Assembly (NCBI RefSeq): GCF_000472925.1
Contig: NZ_KI421478.1
Location: forward strand, 40,136 to 104,135
Direction of reading: 5' to 3'
DNA: 64,000 bases
From: Bradyrhizobium sp. Ec3.3
Lineage (GTDB): Bacteria; Pseudomonadota; Alphaproteobacteria; Rhizobiales; Xanthobacteraceae
Part shown: positions 9,850 to 19,900 of the stretch, piece after piece
Position numbering within the stretch: the stretch's first letter is position 1
Layout: each line of letters begins with the position of its first letter
Notes under the pieces: generated by a model
Told to the model about the DNA's origin: nothing
The model's input: the letters and a program-made list of their open reading frames with translations, nothing else
The model's database searches: none
Position numbers and translations under genes: made by a program

Positions 9850-10791
9850 ATGAACTGGCTCACCAATGTGGTCCGGCCGAAGATCCGCAACATGCTGCGG
9901 CGGGAGACGCCGGAGAATCTGTGGATCAAATGCCCGGATTCCGGGCAGCTCGTGTTCTACAAGGACGTCGAGGCCAACCAGTTCGTCATCCCCGGCTCGA
10001 ACTATCACATGCGCATGGGGTCGGTGGCGCGCCTCAAGTCGATCTTCGACAACGAGACCTGGTTCGACGTCGCTCTGCCGGAGGTCGCTCCCGATCCACT
10101 GAAATTTCGCGACGAAAAGAAATATGCCGACCGCATCAAGGATGCGCGCGCCCGTACCAATCTGAACGATGCGATCAAGGTCGGCTACGGCAAGCTCGAA
10201 GGCGCCGCCGTCGTCATCGCCGTGCAGGACTTTGACTTCATGGGCGGCTCGCTCGGCATGGCCGCGGGCGAAGCCATCGTGCGCGGGCTCGAGCTCGCGG
10301 TCGAGAAGAAGTCGCCCTTCATCGTGTTCGCAGCCTCGGGCGGCGCGCGCATGCAGGAGGGCATTCTGTCGCTGATGCAGATGCCGCGTACGACCGTCGC
10401 CGTGCAGATGCTGCGCGAGGCAAAACAGCCTTATATCGTGGTGCTCACCAACCCGACCACCGGCGGCGTCACCGCGTCCTATGCGATGCTCGGCGACGTG
10501 CAGATCGCCGAGCCCGGCGCGCTGATCGGCTTTGCCGGCGCGCGCGTGATCGAGCAGACCATCCGCGAAAAGCTCCCCGAAGGTTTCCAGCGCGCCGAGT
10601 ACCTGAAGGAGCATGGCATGGTCGACATGGTCGTGCACCGTCACGACCTGCGCCCGACACTGGCGCGGCTCTGCCGCCTCCTGACCAGGTCGCCGGCGCT
10701 GGAGGGCGCGTCGAAATCAGCGCAGCCGGTGACGAGCGCGGCGCAGATCGTATCGGCCCCCGACGTGGCGCCGGCCGCACCGCACGCGTGA
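9850..10791 (+). CDS. accD: Acetyl-CoA carboxylase carboxyltransferase beta subunit
   Basis: Works with AccA to move the carboxyl group from carboxybiotin to acetyl-CoA, giving malonyl-CoA for fatty acid synthesis. The 313 residues begin MNWLTNVVRPKI and contain the crotonase-like core (MGGSLGMAAGE, the oxyanion segment FAASGGARMQEG, NPTTGGVTASYA). The N-terminal zinc ribbon is degenerate: of the four cysteines of the E. coli enzyme only Cys28 remains, the others being Ser31, Ile47 and Ser50. The Ala/Pro-rich tail after about 285 is probably disordered. The stop overlaps folC (GTGA). Confidence 0.95.
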   Translation: MNWLTNVVRPKIRNMLRRETPENLWIKCPDSGQLVFYKDVEANQFVIPGSNYHMRMGSVARLKSIFDNETWFDVALPEVAPDPLKFRDEKKYADRIKDARARTNLNDAIKVGYGKLEGAAVVIAVQDFDFMGGSLGMAAGEAIVRGLELAVEKKSPFIVFAASGGARMQEGILSLMQMPRTTVAVQMLREAKQPYIVVLTNPTTGGVTASYAMLGDVQIAEPGALIGFAGARVIEQTIREKLPEGFQRAEYLKEHGMVDMVVHRHDLRPTLARLCRLLTRSPALEGASKSAQPVTSAAQIVSAPDVAPAAPHA

Positions 10792-12131
10792 ACGCCTCCG
10801 CTGACAGCGCAAAGCCGTCGCTCGGTGACGTGATCGGGCGGCTGTCGGCCCTGCATCAGAAGCGCATCGATCTCGGGCTCGAGCGGATGCATCGCCTGCT
10901 CGAGCGGCTTGGCCATCCCGAGCGCAAGCTGCCGCCGGTGATCCATATCGCCGGCACCAACGGCAAGGGCTCGACACTCGCATATCTCCGCGCCACGCTG
11001 GAAGCAGCAGGCCTGCGCGTTCACGCCTATACCTCGCCCTATCTGGTCCGGATCAACGAATGCGTCCGGCTCGGCCGCGTTGGTGGCGGCGTGCTGGTCG
11101 GCGACGACGAGTTGCGGGCCGCGTTTGAAGAGGTCGAACGCGTCAATGCCGGTGAAGCCGCGACCGTGTTCGAGCTCAAGACCGCCGCCGCCTTTCACCT
11201 GTTCGCGCGAAATCCGGCCGATGTGGTGCTGCTCGAGGTCGGCCTCGGCGGGCGGCTCGATTCGACCAACGTGATCGACGCGCCGCTCGCCTGCGTGATC
11301 ACGCCGATCAGCATGGATCACACGGATTTCCTTGGGCCGACGCTCGGCTCGATCGCCGGCGAGAAGGCAGGCATCATCAAGCGCGGCGTGCCCGTGATAT
11401 CGGCCGAGCAGACGCCGGAGGCGATGGCCGCGATCGAAGCGCAGGCCAGGCGCATGCGCGCGCCACTGTTTGCCGCCGGCGAAAGCTGGCACGTCAATGT
11501 CGAGCACGGGCGTCTCGTCTATTCCGACGATCGCGGCCTGATGGATCTTGCGGCGCCGCGCCTGTTCGGCCGTCACCAGTTCGACAATGCCGGCCTTGCG
11601 ATCGCGACGCTGCGCGCAGTCAGTGCCTTCAAGATCAATCATGCGGCGTTCGAAGCCGGAATCGTCGGTGCGGAATGGCCGGCGCGGATGCAGCGGATCA
11701 CCTCCGGTGCATTGCTCGGCTGGGGACCGCAGGGCTCCGAGATCTGGCTCGATGGCGGACACAACGCGGAGGGCGGCCGCGTCGCGGCCGCCGCGCTCGG
11801 CGATCTCGAGGAGCGGGTCTCGCGTCCCCTGGTGGTGATCGCCGGCATGATGGCCAACAAGGACGCGCAAGGCTTTCTCGCCAATTTCGCCGGCCTCACC
11901 CGCCACATCATCGCGGTACCCATCCCGGAGACCGAGAACGCCATGCCGGTCGACCGGCTCGCGGATGCCGCGCGCAGTTTTGGTATGCGCGTCGAGACCG
12001 CGCCCGGCATAGAGGCCGCGCTGCGCGCCCTGTCACGGCTCGCCTATGAAGTGCCGCCACGCATCCTGATCACCGGCTCGCTCTATCTCGCCGGCCATGT
12101 GCTCGGCATCAACGGCACGCCTCCTGCATAA
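10788..12131 (+). CDS. folC: Bifunctional folylpolyglutamate / dihydrofolate synthase
   Basis: Adds glutamate to dihydropteroate and then to folates, in a Mur-ligase-type ATP-dependent reaction. The 447 residues contain the P-loop HIAGTNGKGSTLAYL (about 49-63), the LEVGLGGRLDSTNV segment, DHTDFLGPTLGSIAGEKAGI, and the C-terminal DGGHNAEGG. The start is GTG at 10788, overlapping accD by four bases. The accD-folC pair is conserved widely in proteobacteria. Confidence 0.96.
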   Translation: MNASADSAKPSLGDVIGRLSALHQKRIDLGLERMHRLLERLGHPERKLPPVIHIAGTNGKGSTLAYLRATLEAAGLRVHAYTSPYLVRINECVRLGRVGGGVLVGDDELRAAFEEVERVNAGEAATVFELKTAAAFHLFARNPADVVLLEVGLGGRLDSTNVIDAPLACVITPISMDHTDFLGPTLGSIAGEKAGIIKRGVPVISAEQTPEAMAAIEAQARRMRAPLFAAGESWHVNVEHGRLVYSDDRGLMDLAAPRLFGRHQFDNAGLAIATLRAVSAFKINHAAFEAGIVGAEWPARMQRITSGALLGWGPQGSEIWLDGGHNAEGGRVAAAALGDLEERVSRPLVVIAGMMANKDAQGFLANFAGLTRHIIAVPIPETENAMPVDRLADAARSFGMRVETAPGIEAALRALSRLAYEVPPRILITGSLYLAGHVLGINGTPPA

Positions 12132-12134
12132 AGG

Positions 12135-12196
12135 TCTCGTGTCCCGGCTCTGCAGCGCACCGCGGAAGGAGCGCTGCGCTGCGTCCGGGGCACGAA
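12135..12196. repeat. Short member of the CGTGTCCCGG palindromic family
   Basis: Arms CTCGTGTCCCGG (12136-12147) and TCCGGGGCACGAA (12184-12196) are inverted around an Ala/Gly-codon-like GC-rich centre. Larger copies with the same ends occur at 20157-20300 and 32407-32549. It fills the gap between folC and the phosphoesterase. Confidence 0.7.
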
Positions 12197-12208
12197 GGAG
12201 AGACCACG

Positions 12209-12949
12209 ATGCACTTTGCCGCGATTGCCGACGTCCACGGGAACTATCTCGCGCTGGAGGCAGTGCTTGCCGACATCCGCGCGCACGGCATCAAAGACAT
12301 CGTCAATCTCGGCGACATGCTGAGCGGCCCGCTCGATGCGCGTCGGACGATCGATATCCTGATGCCTCTCGACGCCGTGCACGTACTCGGCAATCACGAC
12401 CGCTATCTCCTCGACCGCCCGCCCGAGAACATGGGCTCATGGGATCGTCCCGCCCATGCGCAGCTGGATAGCGCGCGTCTCGACTGGCTGCGCGCGCAGC
12501 CGATGACGCGCGTGTTTCGCGACCAGGTGTTCCTCTGCCACGCGACACCGGAAAACGACGAAGTCTATTGGCTCGATACCGTTCATCCCGACGGGACGGT
12601 CGCGATGTCGCCGCTGGACCGCATCGAGCAGTTCGCAAAAGGCATCACGCAATCCCTGATCCTCTGCGCGCACACGCATCTTGCGCGCGCCGTGCGATTG
12701 CGTGACGGCCGGATGATCGTCAATCCCGGCAGCGTCGGCAGTCCCGGCTATCGCGACAAGCATCCGTATCCGCACTTCGTCGAGGCCGGCACGCCGCACG
12801 CGCGCTATGCGATCCTCGATCTGGTGAACGGCGCCTGGCAGGTGACGTTCCGCCACATCGTTTACGATCACGAGGCGATGGCCGCGCTGGCGCGGCGGAA
12901 TGGTCAACCGGATCTCGCGCAGGCGCTCGCGACGGGATGGATCAGATAG
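12209..12949 (+). CDS. Metallophosphoesterase (YfcE/MJ0936-like)
   Basis: A 246-residue calcineurin-like phosphoesterase of unknown substrate. Metal-binding motifs are in order: AIADVHGNYLAL (5-16, DxH), VNLGDMLSGP (about 32-41, GD), VLGNHDRYLL (about 59-68, GNHD), CHATPEND, and the C-terminal CAHTHLARA (GHTH-like, with Ala for Gly). The short length and MHFAAIADVHGN start resemble the single-domain bacterial phosphodiesterase group. It stands alone between folC and the convergent trxA. Confidence 0.85.
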   Translation: MHFAAIADVHGNYLALEAVLADIRAHGIKDIVNLGDMLSGPLDARRTIDILMPLDAVHVLGNHDRYLLDRPPENMGSWDRPAHAQLDSARLDWLRAQPMTRVFRDQVFLCHATPENDEVYWLDTVHPDGTVAMSPLDRIEQFAKGITQSLILCAHTHLARAVRLRDGRMIVNPGSVGSPGYRDKHPYPHFVEAGTPHARYAILDLVNGAWQVTFRHIVYDHEAMAALARRNGQPDLAQALATGWIR

Positions 12950-12965
12950 CCGCAATGAACTTCAC

Positions 12966-12997
12966 AAAACAAAACGGCCGGCATTTCGCCGGCCGTT
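12966..12997 (-). terminator. Intrinsic terminator of trxA
   Basis: On the minus strand a 10-base stem (AACGGCCGGC and its complement, 12973-12982 and 12988-12997) with a 5-base loop is followed by TTTTGTTTT. It lies 26 bases after the trxA stop. There is no T-run on the plus strand, so it serves trxA rather than the convergent phosphoesterase. Confidence 0.85.
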
Positions 12998-13023
12998 GTC
13001 GAAAATAATCTTGGCTGGGCAAA

Positions 13024-13344
13024 TCAGACGGCAGCGGTGATCCACTGCTGCAGCTTTGCCTTCGGCGCCGCGCCGACCTGGCGGGAGGCCATCTCGCCGC
13101 CCTTGAAGATCATCAGGGTCGGGATCGACATCACGCCGTATTTCGACGCGGTCTTCGGGCTCTCGTCGACGTTGAGCTTGACGATCTTGACCTTGTCGCC
13201 CATCGCGCCGGCGATCTCGTCGAGCGCGGGTGCGATCATGCGGCAGGGGCCGCACCATTCGGCCCAGAAATCGACGACCACCGGGCCGTTCGCCTTGAGC
13301 ACTTCGGCTTCGAAATCGGAATCAGAAACCTTACCAACGGCCAT
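13024..13344 (-). CDS. trxA: Thioredoxin 1
   Basis: A cytoplasmic dithiol-disulfide oxidoreductase. The 106 residues carry FWAEWCGPCRMIAP (about 26-39) with the WCGPC redox centre, the buried Lys/Asp pair region KLNVDES, and the cis-Pro loop VMSIPTLMIFKGG. The ATG at 13344 is preceded by GAGG at a good distance; a GTG five codons upstream is less likely. It is the last gene of the divL-amgK-murU-addBA run. Confidence 0.96.
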   Translation of the reverse strand: MAVGKVSDSDFEAEVLKANGPVVVDFWAEWCGPCRMIAPALDEIAGAMGDKVKIVKLNVDESPKTASKYGVMSIPTLMIFKGGEMASRQVGAAPKAKLQQWITAAV

Positions 13345-13408
13345 GGGGATACCTCGCACAATGAGAGAAGGGCGCGACGGGAATCGCGCCCGAGATCATG
13401 GCGTCAAC

Positions 13409-16400
13409 CTATGAACGGCGCCTTGCCGGGTCAAGGACGCTCACGCCGACATGAAGGGATGCCAGCGCCGCGTCCAGCGCGGGAGCGGAAATCTCCATAT
13501 ATTCAAGGGCCTCGGTCCAGAGCAGGACCGCCCTGATCGGCGTTTGGGGATAAAGCCGGGAGAGCACGGCCCGGTACAGCGCAAGCTGCCGGACATAAGC
13601 CGCCGGTGCCTCCGCGGCGCTCTTCGGCGCCGTCTGGTTGGTCTTGAAATCGACGATCAGGACCTCCCCGGGGGTCACCACCAGCCGGTCGATCTGCCCC
13701 GACACCAGCGCCGGCGGCCGGCCGGATCGTTCGAGCCGACCGACGATCGCGACCTCCGGCCGACTGCCCGCGGCGAACACGGCGGCAAAACGCGGCGCGG
13801 CGATCAAGGCGAGCACCTTGTCGGCCAGCGCGGCGCGGTCGGCTTCCGGCCAATCCGCGGCGTTGCGTGCCATGAAGCCGAGCGCAGACTCGCGCCGCCG
13901 GTCGGGGGCGATATCGGGCAGGGATTGCAGCAGCCGGTGCACCAGCGTGCCGCGCTGCAATGCGAGGGCCCGGGTCTGGAGCGATTCGCCCGTCCAGACC
14001 GCGCGGCCTTCCCCGGCGGCCTGGCCGGAGGGGTGCACCGGATCGTCATCGAGGATCTCTTGCGGCGCCGGGCTTCGCAGCCAGTCTGGCAGGGTGATGG
14101 TCTCCTCGGTCGAGGTCGCGGGCGTGCCCAGCGCCGCGACGTCCTCCGGCCGGGCAAAGCGGGTCACTTTGCCGAGCGGAGTCTCGATCGTCTGCTTCTC
14201 GAGGCCGGAACCGGTGAGGCCCTTGTCCACGAGGTCGTACCAGCACAGCTTTCGCACCGTGTTCATGTTGCCGGGCATGCAGCCGCCGACGATCAGCCGG
14301 TCCGCCGCGCGCGTCATCGCGACATAGAGCAGGCGGCGATATTCGTCCTCGGTCTCCTCGAGCATTGCCTTGCGCGCGTCGATGACTGGTTTCGGATCGT
14401 CCGCCTTCCGCCCGGCCCACACCACGACCTCACCGCCATTGCCGCGCGGCACCTGGATCAGCCGCAGCCGCTGCGTGTCCGAGGGCGAGGAGGTGGTATC
14501 GACCATGAACACCACGGAGGCCTCCAGGCCCTTGGCGCCGTGCACGGTCATCACGCGGACCTCGTCGCGCGAAATCTCCATGTCGCGCTTCACCTCGGTA
14601 TCGGCCGAGCGCAGCCAGGCCATGAAGCCTTGCAGCGAGGCCGGCGCCTTGCGCTCGTAGTTCAGCGCGAGTTCGAGGAACTCGTCGAGCGCGTCGTTGG
14701 CCTCATGGCCGAGCCGCCGCAGGATGCGCGCGCGGCCCCCGTCGCCGCCGAGCAGCCAGGCATAGAAGGCGAACGGCGTCTCGTTGCGTGCGTGGGCCTC
14801 GCAGGCCTCCAGCCTGCGCTGCACGGTTGCGAATCTCTCGCTTGTTCGCCCGTGCTCGGCCAGCGCCCGGCGCAGCGAGCCCTTGCGGTCCCAGGCGAGC
14901 GCAAACAGGTCGTCATCATCGAGCCCGAACAGCGGGCTCTTCAGCGCCACCGCGAGCGCAAGATCATCCTGCGGCAGTAGCAGCGCATCGGCGAGGTTCA
15001 TCAGATCGATGATGGCGATGTGCTCGGTCAGCTTCAGCCGGTCGGCGCCGGCGACGGGAACGCCGGCATGCTTCAGCGCCTGGATCACCGCGTCGAACGC
15101 ATTGCCGCGCCGCCGCACCAGGATCAGCATGTCGCCATAGCGGAGGGGACGCCGCTCACCGGTATGCCCGGTCAGCGTGCCGCTCTCCACCAGACGCTTG
15201 ATCTCGGCTTGGATGCGGCGGGCGAGCTTGACCTCGGGGCTCGTGACGGAGACGCCGTCGAACGGCGCGCGCCAGCCTTCGATGTCCTGCCTGTCGTCGG
15301 CCTCCGCTAGATCCCAGAGCTCGATCAGGCTCGGGCCGGCATCGCTGAGCGCATTGTGCAGGGGATGGCCGATCTCGATCGCGTGGATGCTCTTGTAGAT
15401 CTCCGCCTCGCGGAAGACGTGGTCGACCGAGTGCAGGATCGTTGCACCCGAACGGAACGAATAGGTGAAGGCGACGGGATCGAATTTCAGGCCGGCTGCG
15501 GTGAACTTGCGATGCAGCTCGCGCCGGCGCGCGTCGAATTCGTGCGGCGCGGCACCCTGGAACGAGAAGATCGATTGCTTCTCGTCGCCGACGGCGAAGA
15601 TGGTGCGGTTGAGTCCCTCCCGCGCGCCTTCGCCGGCGGTAAACTCGGAGATGATGTGCGCAACGATGTCCCACTGCCGCGGGCTCGTGTCCTGCGCCTC
15701 GTCGATCAGCACGTGATCGACGCCGCGGTCGAGCTTGTAATGCACCCAGCCCGAGCTGACGCGGTTCAGCATCGTCAGCGTCTTGTCGATGAGATCGTCG
15801 TAGTCGAGCAGGCCGCGCTCCTGCTTTTCGCGCCGGTAGTTCGCCGCCGCGGCGGTCGCGATATGCAGGAGAGCCTCGGTGCGATCGCGCACGGTGACCG
15901 CGCGGCGCCTCTCGATCAGTCCGCCGAGACGCTGCGCCTCGGCCTCGAACAGGCGCGCGACGGAGGGGTTGTGATCGCCGAACTTCTTGGTCAGAACGGC
16001 CTTGCGCGGCAGCTTCTCGTCGGTGAGGAAGACGCTCAGATAGGCATCGACCTGCGCGCTGCCGGAAAACAGTTTTGCCGCGCGTAAGCGCCCTGCCTGG
16101 TCGTTATCGGACTTGCTGCCGTCCTCCAGCGCAAAGGCGATGTCGTCCCAGCGCGAGCGCGGCAGGAAGGGGCCATCGAGAATTTCAAGCTCGATGTCCT
16201 CCATGCGGTCAGCGGCATCGACGCCCAGCACCGCCGCCATCTCCTCAGCAGCCGCTGCGGCGCTGCCGGCCGCATGGGTCCAGGCCATGAAATGATCGCG
16301 GCTAAGGCAGGCTTCGCGCACGACCTCCTTGAAGGTGACGTCGGCGGCGTTCGCCATGGCGGTCAGCAGCGCGCGGCCGGTGACGCTATCAGGGTCGCGC

Positions 16401-16918
16401 GCGGCCTCCAGCAGCACCTTCAGATTGGCGCGCTCCATCATGTCGGTCTGGTCGCGCTCGTCGATCACGGCGAAACGTGCCGGAACATTGGCCTCGAACG
16501 GAAACTGCTGGAGCAGGCGGGTGCAAAGCGCATGGATGGTCTGCACTTTCAAGCCGCCCGGCGTCTCCAGCGCGCAGGCGAACAGCTTTCGCGCCTCGCG
16601 CCGCAGTTTTGCGTTGGGGTAGGGGATCCCGGCGGCGCGGATCGCATCGTCAAGCGCGGCGTCATCCAGCGTCACCCAATGGCCGAGCGTGGTGAACACG
16701 CGCTCGGCCATGTTGGCAGCCGCCGCCTTGGTGAAGGTGATGCAGAGTATCTTTTCCGGCGGCACGCCCGAGAGCAACAAGCGGATCACGCGCTGCACCA
16801 GCACATGCGTCTTGCCCGAGCCGGCATTGGCCGACACGAAGGCCGATGCGGTCGGGTCGGACGCGCGCGCCTGCGTCGCACGCACGGCATCGGGGATAGG
16901 GCGCGGCGCCTTCACCAT
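13409..16918 (-). CDS. addA: Double-strand break repair helicase AddA
   Basis: The UvrD-type helicase-nuclease subunit of AddAB, which resects double-strand breaks for RecA recombination. The 1169-residue protein shows the Walker A SANAGSGKTHVL (about 28-39), motif Ia ITFTKAAAANM, Walker B VLIDEAQDTSPRQWD, VGDEKQSIFSFQGA, the motif V/VI region MTVHGAKGLEASVVF with LLYVAMTRAADRL, and the C-terminal RecB-type nuclease motif VLIVDFKTNQ. The start ATG at 16918 overlaps the addB stop by seven bases; a longer frame to 16951 has no similarity. Confidence 0.95.
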   Translation of the reverse strand: MVKAPRPIPDAVRATQARASDPTASAFVSANAGSGKTHVLVQRVIRLLLSGVPPEKILCITFTKAAAANMAERVFTTLGHWVTLDDAALDDAIRAAGIPYPNAKLRREARKLFACALETPGGLKVQTIHALCTRLLQQFPFEANVPARFAVIDERDQTDMMERANLKVLLEAARDPDSVTGRALLTAMANAADVTFKEVVREACLSRDHFMAWTHAAGSAAAAAEEMAAVLGVDAADRMEDIELEILDGPFLPRSRWDDIAFALEDGSKSDNDQAGRLRAAKLFSGSAQVDAYLSVFLTDEKLPRKAVLTKKFGDHNPSVARLFEAEAQRLGGLIERRRAVTVRDRTEALLHIATAAAANYRREKQERGLLDYDDLIDKTLTMLNRVSSGWVHYKLDRGVDHVLIDEAQDTSPRQWDIVAHIISEFTAGEGAREGLNRTIFAVGDEKQSIFSFQGAAPHEFDARRRELHRKFTAAGLKFDPVAFTYSFRSGATILHSVDHVFREAEIYKSIHAIEIGHPLHNALSDAGPSLIELWDLAEADDRQDIEGWRAPFDGVSVTSPEVKLARRIQAEIKRLVESGTLTGHTGERRPLRYGDMLILVRRRGNAFDAVIQALKHAGVPVAGADRLKLTEHIAIIDLMNLADALLLPQDDLALAVALKSPLFGLDDDDLFALAWDRKGSLRRALAEHGRTSERFATVQRRLEACEAHARNETPFAFYAWLLGGDGGRARILRRLGHEANDALDEFLELALNYERKAPASLQGFMAWLRSADTEVKRDMEISRDEVRVMTVHGAKGLEASVVFMVDTTSSPSDTQRLRLIQVPRGNGGEVVVWAGRKADDPKPVIDARKAMLEETEDEYRRLLYVAMTRAADRLIVGGCMPGNMNTVRKLCWYDLVDKGLTGSGLEKQTIETPLGKVTRFARPEDVAALGTPATSTEETITLPDWLRSPAPQEILDDDPVHPSGQAAGEGRAVWTGESLQTRALALQRGTLVHRLLQSLPDIAPDRRRESALGFMARNAADWPEADRAALADKVLALIAAPRFAAVFAAGSRPEVAIVGRLERSGRPPALVSGQIDRLVVTPGEVLIVDFKTNQTAPKSAAEAPAAYVRQLALYRAVLSRLYPQTPIRAVLLWTEALEYMEISAPALDAALASLHVGVSVLDPARRRS

Positions 16919-19900
16919 TCCTCTACCCCCAAGCCGCCGGCGGCGGACCATTCCTTGATGCGCGCGAGATCGTCATAGCTGCCGTAGCGGTTGGTCCACA
17001 TCGGCAGGTTCAACGAGGTGTAGGCCTGGTTCTCGTCATCGAACGCGCGGATCAGTGCTTCCAGCTTGTTTCGCGCATCCGCGGCGGCGGTGTCCGGCGG
17101 CTGCGGCGCGTCGCTCGGCTTGATCTTGAGCTCGAGAATGCGCTCTTCGCCTGGCGGATTGTTGCCGCTCAGGCGAACGTAGACGAGCTGGCTGACGGAT
17201 GAGCCGGCGTCGATGCCGGGAAAGCCGCCCTCGCGCAGGATCGCTGCTTCGAGCGTGAGCTGCGGCGATAATCCCATGCGCACCTGCTTGCCGGTCGGCG
17301 GCTGGCCGGTCTTGTAGTCGAGGATCGCGTAACCGCCGCCCTGCCGTTGCTCGATGCGATCCGCGCGCGCGGAGAGATGGAACGTGCGCTCATTGTCGAG
17401 CCGGATTGCTATCTCGCCGCGGGTCTCGGCGCTGATCGCCTCGATCGCGCCGCGCCGCGCTTGCTCCCATTCGCCAAACCAGCGGGCGATGCGCTGAAAG
17501 CGCGGCCACCACAACGCCCGCGCTTCGGGGCGCTCCATCAGCGGCGCAAAATGCTTTTCGCCGATCGCGCGCAGGACGCGCACTGGGTCCTGCGGCAGGC
17601 GCGCGGCATAGGCTTCCGTGAACTCGCCCAGCGCATCGTGGATGGCAGAACCGCGATCGGCTGCGGAGAGCGGCATGTCGACGGGATCGAGGGCATCGAG
17701 CCGCAGAATGTATTTTGCGTAGATCGTGTAGGGGTCGCGCAGCCAGTCCTCGATCGCGGTGACCGACAGCTTCAGCGGCCGCGTTGCGCGCGGTGGCCGC
17801 GGCTCGGGCTGCTTGATCGGCTTGACCTCGTCGGGCTGGTCCAGCGCGCTCGCGAACTGGACATATTTTTCGCCGCCGCGTTTTGCGGTCCTCCAGTGAT
17901 CATCACCCGCAACCGCTTCCAGCCGGTGCAGGAAGCGCGAGGCCACCGCCGGCGCGCCACCGGCCTTGGCGGAATGGGTGAGGATCACCTCGTCGGCGCC
18001 GAGCAGCTGCGCGAAGTCATGCGCGGAGAGGCCGATGCGGCGCTCCGGCAGGTCGAGGCCGAGCTCGTGCCGCATCGGGCGGCTGAGCCAGGGATCGATG
18101 CGCGGCGAGGGCGGCCACACGCCTTCGATCAGCCCGCCGACGATGATGCGGTCGGCCTGCATCAGGCGCGATTCCAGCGGGCCATAGATCTGGAGCCGCG
18201 CGCCGGGCTTGTCCGGCCGCCGCACCGCGCGGTCGCCGAACGCGGTCTGGAACACGTCAACATAATCCGGCAGCGGCACCACCAGCCCGCTCGTCGTGCC
18301 GCCGCGCAGGAGATCGTCGAAGGCGGCGGCAAGTGCCAGTCCCTCGCGGTCCTCGAAGGCAAGCGAAACGCCCTGCTCGTCGCGCGACAGCGCGATCAGG
18401 ATCTCGCGATGACGATGCGCGAGCTCGGCGAAATCGTAGGGCTTCGACGATGCCAGGCCCTCGATCGGCGCCAGCGCAGCTTGCAAGGCTGCGATCAGCG
18501 CCTGGATGCGATCGAGGTCTTCGGCCCTCAGCCGCGCGCGGGGCTCACTCCGATGCAGCGCGGAGACTTCGCTCCGCCAGAGTTTTGCAAGCTCATCGCG
18601 GAAGCGGGTGAACTCGCGCGAGAGCCCCGCCGCTCCCGGCGGCGGGCGCGTGCCGCGCAACACCGCGAGCTCCAAGCCTTCGATCGCGCTCGTCCACGCG
18701 CCGGACGTGGCGCCGAGCCGGCACAGCTGATGCTTGAGCAGCGCGAGCAAGGTCGGCGGCTCCAGGCCCTTCGTCGCAACTTCCGCCGCAAGGCGCGCGA
18801 AGGTGCCGGCGGAGGTTTCCATCAGCACGTCGCCGCCGGAATCGTCGAAGGCAAGATCCCAGCGCGCGAGCGCCGCCATCACCCGCCGGGCCAGTGCGCG
18901 ATCCGGTGTCACCAGCGCGGCGGATTTGTCGAGATGCCGCGCCTCGCGCATCGCAATCGCGATCGCGAGCGCTTCCATCTCGGGATTGGGCGCCTCGACG
19001 ACGGCAAGCCCTTTCATGCCGGCGCCGATCTTGCCGGCGACATCGCTCTGCTTCAGCCGGTCGTGCCATTTCTCGGTCGCGCTTGACGGCCGCATCGATT
19101 CGGAGGCCAGGAGATCGCGACCACCTTCCGCCGGTGGTTGGAGGATGTCGACGTCGCTGCGCCTGATTCCGAAACGCTGCAACAGCGCGTGCATGGCATA
19201 TTGCGGATGGTTCGAGGCGGGATGTTCCGCGAACTTGCCCAGCGCATCGCGCACGCCGCCGATGGTCCGCCAGGCGTCCTCGTCGAGATCGGTGTCGAGC
19301 CCCGGCAACACCACTGCGCCATGCGGGAGTGAAGCAACCGCGTGCAGGAATTTTGCGGTGGCCGGCATCGAACCGGTCGAGCCCGCTGCGATCACGGGCC
19401 CCGCGGGATGCGCGGTCAGCCGTTTTGCTTCTGCGGCGATCAGTTGATCGCGCCGCGCTGCAGGTTCGATCCGGTTGATCTCGGCGAGATGGCTCGGCCA
19501 GGCCTCGCGCGCGATGCGCAGAAACTGAAGCGAATGCTGCCAGTATTGATCGAGCTGGTCGGGAATGAGCCCGTCGAGCGCGCTCCAGTTGACGCCGCGC
19601 GTCACCATGTCGTCGATGAGGCGCGCAAGATCCGAGGCGAGCGCCAGTGTCGAGGCGGGGCCGCCGACCACCAGCGGCGCCAACACCTCGCCTTTGGCCC
19701 AGGCTGCGACCAGCCGCGCCAGCGTCAGCCTGCGTTCGAGCTCGCCCAACCGTGGCGGAATGTCGAGCGGTGTCGTGCCGGAAAACTGCTCGGCCTCGTC
19801 GGCAAAGGCGAGCTCGTCCTCGTCGATGTCGCCGAGGGCGACGATGCGCGGCAGCACCACCGCGTCCGTCTTCATCTCCTCCAGGAAGATCTCGCGCACC

